A stretch of 6,714 nucleotides of DNA from an uncultured Candidatus Peregrinibacteria bacterium (GTDB lineage Bacteria; Patescibacteriota; Gracilibacteria; CAIRYL01): positions 1 to 6,714 of the forward strand of contig CAIRYL010000068.1 of assembly GCA_903882825.1 (NCBI GenBank), given 5' to 3'. Below the pieces are notes generated by a model that saw only the letters and a program-made list of their open reading frames with translations, did not search any database and was not told the origin of the DNA. A program made the translations under genes and the position numbers. Position 1 is the first letter of the stretch; each line of letters opens with the position of its first letter. Positions 1 through 4,467 of this stretch are shown here, in pieces.

Positions 1-1240
1 ACGGTTATAAAAGCTGGTATCAATTCACAACAATCCGAATTAAATACCTTGTATGAAACCAGTGCAAAAAGCATGCAACAAATGGTAAATACTTCACAAA
101 TAAAAGATAAAGAAAGTGCAAAAAAAGAAATGAATAGATTTTGTGAAGAACTCGGAGAATGTTGTATTAAAAATTTTTCAAATCCCTCTAAATGTGCCCC
201 TTACAACGCTCTTAAAAATATTTTTACGTTTACAGGATCAAAAGAAATACAGTCTTCAGCACATTCTTTTGAAGACTGTCAAAAAATAAATATGCACAAA
301 ATAGGGTTGGCGATGAACATTACTCCGTTTGATGGAGCATATTTTCATACATTTGCAGGAAAAGAAATTTCCAGCGTCGTTGTTCATAATGAACCAAGAG
401 CAGAAACCATTCGAAATATGCTTTCCGGGATGTATGTTCAAAGTCTTCCGTCAGATGGAATTCGGTATATAAGTTTTCAAAGTCCTCTGTTACAAAAACG
501 TGAAATATCTTTCCCAAATCTTTTTAGTGTTGTACCAGAAGGAAATGATGTGAGCGCTCTGGGAATTCAAAAAGCACTTCAAAAATTAAAAACTCAAAAA
601 GAAGACGAAATAATTTCTGCCATGATTTCTGACTCTCTTTCTTCTTATATCCATTATAAAGCCCTACAAGATAAGAAAATATTTCCCCCTGACGAAAACC
701 TAAAAACGGAAATTAAAAATAGTATTCTCACTCCTCTGAAAGAAAAATATCCAAATATTTCTTCTGAAGAAGAGCTTTTACGTAAAGGAGTATACGAGAA
801 AACAGCAGGAGATTTTTCGTCATTCTTGCAAGAAGGAGGAAAAAATATTGCAGTACCAACTCTCTTTGGAGGAAGTTTTTATTGTAATGCACAAGGTGGA
901 TACCTCACAGAAGAAGATTACCGTTCAAATCGTGTCACACAGTGTAATGTGTACACCAAAAATTATTCATTTCCGGCAGTAAAAAATATTCCTCAACCAG
1001 GATTTCTCTCTCTGCAAACAGACACTCTGAATCCGGAGTTCTTAAGCCTTTTTCTTCGATGGAGAAACCTTTCTCTCGATGAAAAACATCAAGAAGTATT
1101 TTCTTTATTTTTAAATGAAAATTCTCCGTATAATATCCAAAAACCAAAAAATGGATACGCTCTCGCCTATTTAGCAACCAAAGGAGAAAATCTTTCTTGG
1201 CAAACAAAAGAATTACAAACAGAAGACCCTGAATATACCG
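1..1240 (+). other. Unrecognised N-terminal region of the giant protein
   Basis: This region has no family I recognise. It opens with a polar helical stretch carrying a cysteine cluster (codons at 142, 160, 163 and 193, spaced C-x5-CC-x9-C, then 277). Mixed alpha/beta sequence follows, with the segments HNEPRAETIRNML (about 388-426) and DGIRYISFQSP (about 454-486). A long charged, probably helical segment runs from about 565 to 800. Two more cysteines at 883 and 943 flank a Gly/Tyr-rich piece and are spaced to form a disulfide. Near 1050-1110 is a tryptophan-containing helix (LRWRNLSLDEKHQEVFSLFL). No transmembrane helix or signal peptide is evident, as expected if the true N-terminus is upstream. 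The limits are approximate. Confidence 0.5.
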
Positions 1241-4200
1241 CATTCCAAGAATCCGCTTCTGTAAAAAATGGAAACACTCTTGGAACAGGAAATAATAACT
1301 TGGAAGATGAAGCAGACAGTGAATGCGGACCTCCCGAGGGTGTCCCAATATGGGAATGGATTCCTGCTGTTTTTTGTTGGCTTAAAAACATAACGAAAAA
1401 AGGAATTATTGAAACACGGCAGTGTTCGTATGAAAAACCAAAAACTCCTTCTTTTACCGAACGCTATAAACCATGGGAAAGTGTCGTATCGCTTCCGGCT
1501 ACTACACTCGAAATTCAAACATTTTCTCATCCTTTTATTGCCGAAATTCCAAATACTTTCCGATTTCTTTTACTCGATAAAAATGGAAAACCGGTAAAAG
1601 GAGATTTTTATACCATTACTATAACCTCTCCTCATCCTGAAAATTTCTCATGGGCAGAAAACGATTCCAATCCATTAGTAGATGGTTTTCAAGTAGCGAC
1701 CTATTCTGGAGAAGCATTTTTACACCTCATCCCCAATGCCAATATTGCCGATATTTCTATTACCGTAAAGCCAGAAAGAATGGATGCTCAAGCCCTTACC
1801 GTCCCAGTAGAAACAAAACCAAAACTCGAAATGAATATCCTCAGTACTCAGCAAAATGGAATAATAAAAGGGTATGAAATGGAGGCAACTGTAAAAGATT
1901 CACAGAATAAACCATTTGAAAAAAGTGAAATAGAAGTCGCTTTTGAAGTAAGTGATCCAACTGAAGCCGTTGTTACTCCAGAAAAAATGACTCTTAATGG
2001 AAAGTCTGCACTTTTTTCTGTTGGAGTCCGAAGTGACAAAAAAATAATTGTTTCTGCCAGTAGTCCGGGCGTTACAGGAAATAATATCGAGCTTGCAGGA
2101 ATGATAGGATCTGAAAATAAAGCTACTAAAATGAGTATTTTCCCAAATATTTCTAATCTGGGTTTGCGATCAACGCAAAATTTTGAAATTCGATTTTTAA
2201 ATACATTTGGAAAAGAAGTTCCTTTAGAAGGAAAAAATGTTTCTGTAACGCTTACTTCTGCATCTTCTTCGTATGCTACCGCCAATGTTTCTGGAAAAAC
2301 ACTCAGCATTACCACCGGTGAAAAAAGCGGAATGATACGAGGAAAATTGAGCGCTCCAGACCTTGAAGATTTTCTTTTTGAAATTCCAATTATTGTGTCG
2401 TTCGATCAAGAGTTTTTTAAAAAAAATCCTCTTAATGCACTGTATACCATAGTAGCTGGAGCACCTTTTGGAAAATTTGGGACTACTCGCCCCGTTGCCG
2501 AACAAATGGTATTTGATTCCAAAATTTCTCAAGCAATTTCTACTCCGGTATCTGCATCATTCGGAAAACCTTGGCGTGCAAAAGTTTCAAATGATGGAAC
2601 TCTTCGTATTTTTGACGAATCTTTAGAACCCGTGATCATTAATAAAGAACCAATAAGAATCTCTATTTTTGATCCAATCTCGTTTACGTCTCTCGCCGAA
2701 TATCAAATTCGTTTTTTACAAACTCCAAATTTCTTTTTACGAGGACCAAAAAATGGAGAATCTGGAATATTTTTTGAAAATTTAGAAGCTTCTGGAAAAT
2801 TAAATGCCACCAAAGAAGACGGAAAATTAAAAATATTTTTAGAAAACAGAGAAATCCTTTCTTTTACAAACGCAGGATCCGTAACGCTTTCGGATATGCG
2901 ATTTTCTTTGGAAGTAGAAAAAAATTCATCTCAACGAGGGATTTCAATCCTTATAAAACTTGATAATGATCAGACATTTGGACGCATTACCCTTGCAGGA
3001 GGAGAAGTGGTTCCTCTGTTTACTCCTCCCGAAAATACCATTCCATTACCCATTTCCAGTATAGGAAAAGTTCCAGGTTTTGCAATTATAGACCCTTTGC
3101 AATCAGAAGAAGAAATTTTTGGATCTCTCACGAATAGACTCACAAAGGGTGTTTTTGGAAGCGGATGGGAAGGTGATGACCCTGTGGCACTTTCTTTTGC
3201 CAGTGGCAACACGGTAGGAAGCAGTATGCAAAGTGTAAATGATCCCCTGAGTATTACGTTTGGAGATCCGACTCTCGCACTTATTCCCCCGTCACCAACA
3301 TCCGTTCATTTTGACAAAACTGTTGGAAAAGAAATTTTTTCCACATCAGATGAAAATATTACCGGAATCCAAACTCTCGATTTTGACGGAGACAATGGAA
3401 AAGATCTCAATATCTGGCAATCTGATAGCAATGGAACACTGCTGACTGCGGATGGAAATGGTGGATTTCGGAATTGGGGAACGTTTTTAAAAACAAATAA
3501 TGGAATGCGCTTTAGTACCGCTGGAAAATATGATCCAAATCCTTTTGAAGATATTGCTATCGCTGGGAAAAATGGACTTTTCCAATTTTTTAAAAACACA
3601 AACGGTGTATTTACAAACTGGAATGATATAAATCCTGCTTCCACTGCTGATGATTTTTTAGTGAATACAAAAGTTTTACATGGAGAAACAGCCGATATGG
3701 ATGCGGATGGATTTGATGATATAGTAGTCCTCACCGAAGAAGGAAAAATAGAAATTTGGTATGGTGGACCAGAAGGAATTCATGCTGGCGAACGAAAAAT
3801 AATAGATTCTTTTCAGCTGAACCTTTCCAATGAAAACCAAATTTCAGATGTTTCTATCTCATTTGCAGGAATGAAAGGATTATATCCAGGAGAAACCGAA
3901 ACAATAAACGTATCAACCAGTCTCAACAATACCGAAGGATCCATTCAAGCCGTAAGTGCACAAAGTGGAGATACCACTGCCAATGAATCAAAAGATGAAA
4001 CAACCAAAATTCTTACAAATCTTTTACAAGAAGATACAAAAAATACCAGTCTTACTCTTGATTTTAGCACTCTTCAACACGATATTTCGGCATATGAATT
4101 TGCACCTATTTCTGCTTTTTCTCGTGATTTTTCGGTACTTCAAAAAACAATAACCGATGGAAACTCAGGAGCCTTGCAAATGGGAGACACCCTCACTACG

Positions 4201-4467
4201 GAAATAACGATTAAAAGTAATTTATCTAAAAATTTTGCATTCAGTCTGAAAGACACACTTCCCCCTCTTTCTGAACTGGACGCCAATAGTCTTCAGGTTT
4301 CTGGAGGAGGAAATGATTGGAAAAATACAGATATTTCTCAAGATAATGCTGATATTTTATTGTTGAATTTAGTAGCGTCTCCGGGAAATGCTATTACTGT
4401 AAAATATACCAGTACTGTTGCCGAACTTCCTCTTATTCATTTTTCTATAGGTGATCATGAAGATTAA
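1..4467 (+). CDS. Giant secreted/surface multidomain protein, 5'-partial, ending at an in-frame TAA
   Basis: The frame is open from nt 1, so the true start lies upstream. The TTG at 49 has no Shine-Dalgarno-like sequence before it and is not a credible start. The visible part is 1,488 residues. In order it has an unrecognised N-terminal region (about 1-413), a Cys/Trp/Pro linker (about 440-476), three Ig-like beta-sandwich segments (about 502-805), an unassigned beta-rich part (about 806-1100), three FG-GAP/VCBS-like blades (about 1126-1255) and a DUF11-like domain (about 1376-1484). Such modules are known from bacterial adhesins and surface proteins, so extracellular location is inferred from architecture. 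No enzyme signature is visible. All ten cysteines fall in the first 475 residues. The TAA falls just after the DUF11-like domain, and the same frame then continues with matching modules for 749 more codons, so this is probably the N-terminal two-thirds of a larger protein. The specific function is unknown. Confidence 0.85.
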   Translation, partial: TVIKAGINSQQSELNTLYETSAKSMQQMVNTSQIKDKESAKKEMNRFCEELGECCIKNFSNPSKCAPYNALKNIFTFTGSKEIQSSAHSFEDCQKINMHKIGLAMNITPFDGAYFHTFAGKEISSVVVHNEPRAETIRNMLSGMYVQSLPSDGIRYISFQSPLLQKREISFPNLFSVVPEGNDVSALGIQKALQKLKTQKEDEIISAMISDSLSSYIHYKALQDKKIFPPDENLKTEIKNSILTPLKEKYPNISSEEELLRKGVYEKTAGDFSSFLQEGGKNIAVPTLFGGSFYCNAQGGYLTEEDYRSNRVTQCNVYTKNYSFPAVKNIPQPGFLSLQTDTLNPEFLSLFLRWRNLSLDEKHQEVFSLFLNENSPYNIQKPKNGYALAYLATKGENLSWQTKELQTEDPEYTAFQESASVKNGNTLGTGNNNLEDEADSECGPPEGVPIWEWIPAVFCWLKNITKKGIIETRQCSYEKPKTPSFTERYKPWESVVSLPATTLEIQTFSHPFIAEIPNTFRFLLLDKNGKPVKGDFYTITITSPHPENFSWAENDSNPLVDGFQVATYSGEAFLHLIPNANIADISITVKPERMDAQALTVPVETKPKLEMNILSTQQNGIIKGYEMEATVKDSQNKPFEKSEIEVAFEVSDPTEAVVTPEKMTLNGKSALFSVGVRSDKKIIVSASSPGVTGNNIELAGMIGSENKATKMSIFPNISNLGLRSTQNFEIRFLNTFGKEVPLEGKNVSVTLTSASSSYATANVSGKTLSITTGEKSGMIRGKLSAPDLEDFLFEIPIIVSFDQEFFKKNPLNALYTIVAGAPFGKFGTTRPVAEQMVFDSKISQAISTPVSASFGKPWRAKVSNDGTLRIFDESLEPVIINKEPIRISIFDPISFTSLAEYQIRFLQTPNFFLRGPKNGESGIFFENLEASGKLNATKEDGKLKIFLENREILSFTNAGSVTLSDMRFSLEVEKNSSQRGISILIKLDNDQTFGRITLAGGEVVPLFTPPENTIPLPISSIGKVPGFAIIDPLQSEEEIFGSLTNRLTKGVFGSGWEGDDPVALSFASGNTVGSSMQSVNDPLSITFGDPTLALIPPSPTSVHFDKTVGKEIFSTSDENITGIQTLDFDGDNGKDLNIWQSDSNGTLLTADGNGGFRNWGTFLKTNNGMRFSTAGKYDPNPFEDIAIAGKNGLFQFFKNTNGVFTNWNDINPASTADDFLVNTKVLHGETADMDADGFDDIVVLTEEGKIEIWYGGPEGIHAGERKIIDSFQLNLSNENQISDVSISFAGMKGLYPGETETINVSTSLNNTEGSIQAVSAQSGDTTANESKDETTKILTNLLQEDTKNTSLTLDFSTLQHDISAYEFAPISAFSRDFSVLQKTITDGNSGALQMGDTLTTEITIKSNLSKNFAFSLKDTLPPLSELDANSLQVSGGGNDWKNTDISQDNADILLLNLVASPGNAITVKYTSTVAELPLIHFSIGDHED
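1324..1425 (+). other. Cys/Trp/Pro-rich linker before the Ig-like domains
   Basis: The segment starts CGPPEGVPIWEWIPAVFCW and ends at RQC, with cysteine codons at 1324, 1375 and 1423. It follows a Gly/Asn/acidic linker (about 1261-1320) and precedes the first beta-sandwich. The central stretch is hydrophobic but short, proline-containing and interrupted by Glu, so it is a poor transmembrane candidate. A small disulfide-stabilised hinge is a reasonable reading. I recognise no named domain. Confidence 0.4.
1504..2415 (+). other. Three tandem Ig-like (invasin-type) beta-sandwich segments
   Basis: Three segments of roughly 95-105 residues alternate short beta strands with Gly/Asn/Lys turns, at about 1504-1815, 1816-2100 and 2122-2415. 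The second is the clearest. It has KGYEMEATVKDSQNKPFEKS, then a VAFEVSD strand, then TLNGKSALFSVGV and IIVSAS, the usual order of an invasin/intimin (Big_1-like) domain: a strand, an 'x-D-x-x-x-x-P' loop, a 'G-x-A-x-F' strand and a final strand. The first carries the same LLDKNGKPVKGDF loop and the third FLNTFGKEVPLEGKNVSV. Cysteine is absent throughout. In bacterial surface proteins such arrays act as rigid spacers. Family assignment is by pattern only; the repeated fold is more certain than the family name. Confidence 0.6.
2416..3300 (+). other. Unassigned beta-rich region between the Ig-like and FG-GAP parts
   Basis: This stretch of about 295 residues has strand-rich sequence and no family I can name. 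It starts with NALYTIVAGAPFGKFG, a hydrophobic Gly-rich piece after the last Ig-like segment. A run of strand-like segments follows (LRIFDE, IRISIFD, LKIFLENREILSF, FSLEVEK, ISILIKLD), which could form one large beta-sandwich or jelly-roll of the lectin-like type. A Pro/Gly-rich linker (about 3020-3075) and a Gly/Ser-rich stretch (about 3150-3240) come next. The DPLSITFGDPTLALIPPSPT segment leads into the propeller-like blades. No catalytic motif is visible. Confidence 0.4.
3376..3765 (+). repeat. Three FG-GAP/VCBS-like blade repeats
   Basis: Three related units are visible at the protein level. Unit 1 begins LDFDGDNGKDLNIW (acidic loop 3379-3405) and ends NGGFRNWG (3457-3480). Unit 2 has DPNPFEDIAIAGKNGLFQFF (about 3532-3591) and ends NGVFTNWN (3601-3624). 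Unit 3 has DMDADGFDDIVVL (loop 3694-3720) followed by GKIEIWYGG. Units 1 and 3 keep the D-x-D-x-D-G/N-x-x-D calcium-binding loop known from FG-GAP/VCBS blades of integrin-like propellers. In unit 2 the acidic ligands are mostly replaced (DPNPFED), so it probably does not bind calcium the same way. Three blades are too few for a closed seven-bladed propeller, so this may be a partial or degenerate propeller, or other blades may be too diverged to see. Confidence 0.7.
3766..4125 (+). other. Strand and Ser/Thr/Asn-rich linker between blades and DUF11-like domain
   Basis: After the last blade comes a beta segment (about 3805-3925: SFQLNLSNENQISDVSISF, then GLYPGETETINVSTSLNN). It looks like the first half of another surface-protein beta-sandwich, with the 'PGET' turn often found before a strand in such domains. 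A polar Ser/Thr/Glu/Lys stretch (about 3940-4040) follows and is probably flexible. I cannot assign a family. Confidence 0.35.
4126..4452 (+). other. DUF11-like surface-protein repeat domain
   Basis: The domain opens with DFSVLQKTITDG and the hallmark GDTLTTEITIKSN (from 4183), equivalent to the 'G-D-x-x-T-Y-x-I-x-x-x-N' strand of DUF11/conserved-repeat domains. It continues with KDTLPPL (from 4249), matching the 'v-x-D-x-L-P' motif, and ends with PGNAITVKYTSTV (4381-4419), matching the final 'P-G-x-x-x-x-x-x-Y' strand. The order and spacing (about 109 residues) fit the family. These domains occur in bacterial and archaeal cell-surface proteins, usually as stalk units. The reading frame meets TAA only four codons after the domain ends, so the domain itself is intact. 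Confidence 0.6.
4465..4467 (+). other. Single in-frame TAA interrupting a 2,238-codon frame
   Basis: The local reading is GDHED, stop, TGKKDSIRDIFLDIP. Sequence quality, lysine/aspartate content and codon use look continuous on both sides, and no frame change is needed to continue. One base change from AAA (Lys), GAA, CAA, TCA or TTA would give TAA. The base after the stop is A and the upstream codon is GAT, which matches no readthrough context I know. No selenocysteine- or pyrrolysine-type recoding applies to TAA. No in-frame ATG, GTG or TTG occurs between the stop and 4795. Confidence 0.9.

Noticed and set aside
49..51. TTG as the translation start of the long protein
   Set aside because: The frame is already open from nt 1 with protein-like sequence, and no Shine-Dalgarno sequence precedes the TTG. 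It is an internal leucine codon.
1345..1383. Transmembrane helix at PIWEWIPAVFCWL
   Set aside because: It is too short and contains Glu and two prolines, and it sits between polar linkers in a protein that otherwise looks extracytoplasmic.
1848..2315. 155-codon minus-strand ORF
   Set aside because: It is antisense to the Ig-like segments, with a Ser/Phe/Pro-rich composition typical of the reverse of Lys/Glu/Gly codons. It has no independent domain.
3306..3734. 142-codon minus-strand ORF
   Set aside because: It lies opposite the FG-GAP-like blades. Its sequence is low-complexity Ser/Pro/Phe and arises from the plus-strand codon bias.
4465..4467. Reassignment of TAA to an amino acid in this organism
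   Set aside because: It is the only TAA in over 2,200 codons of this frame. A reassigned codon in an AT-rich genome would be expected many times.
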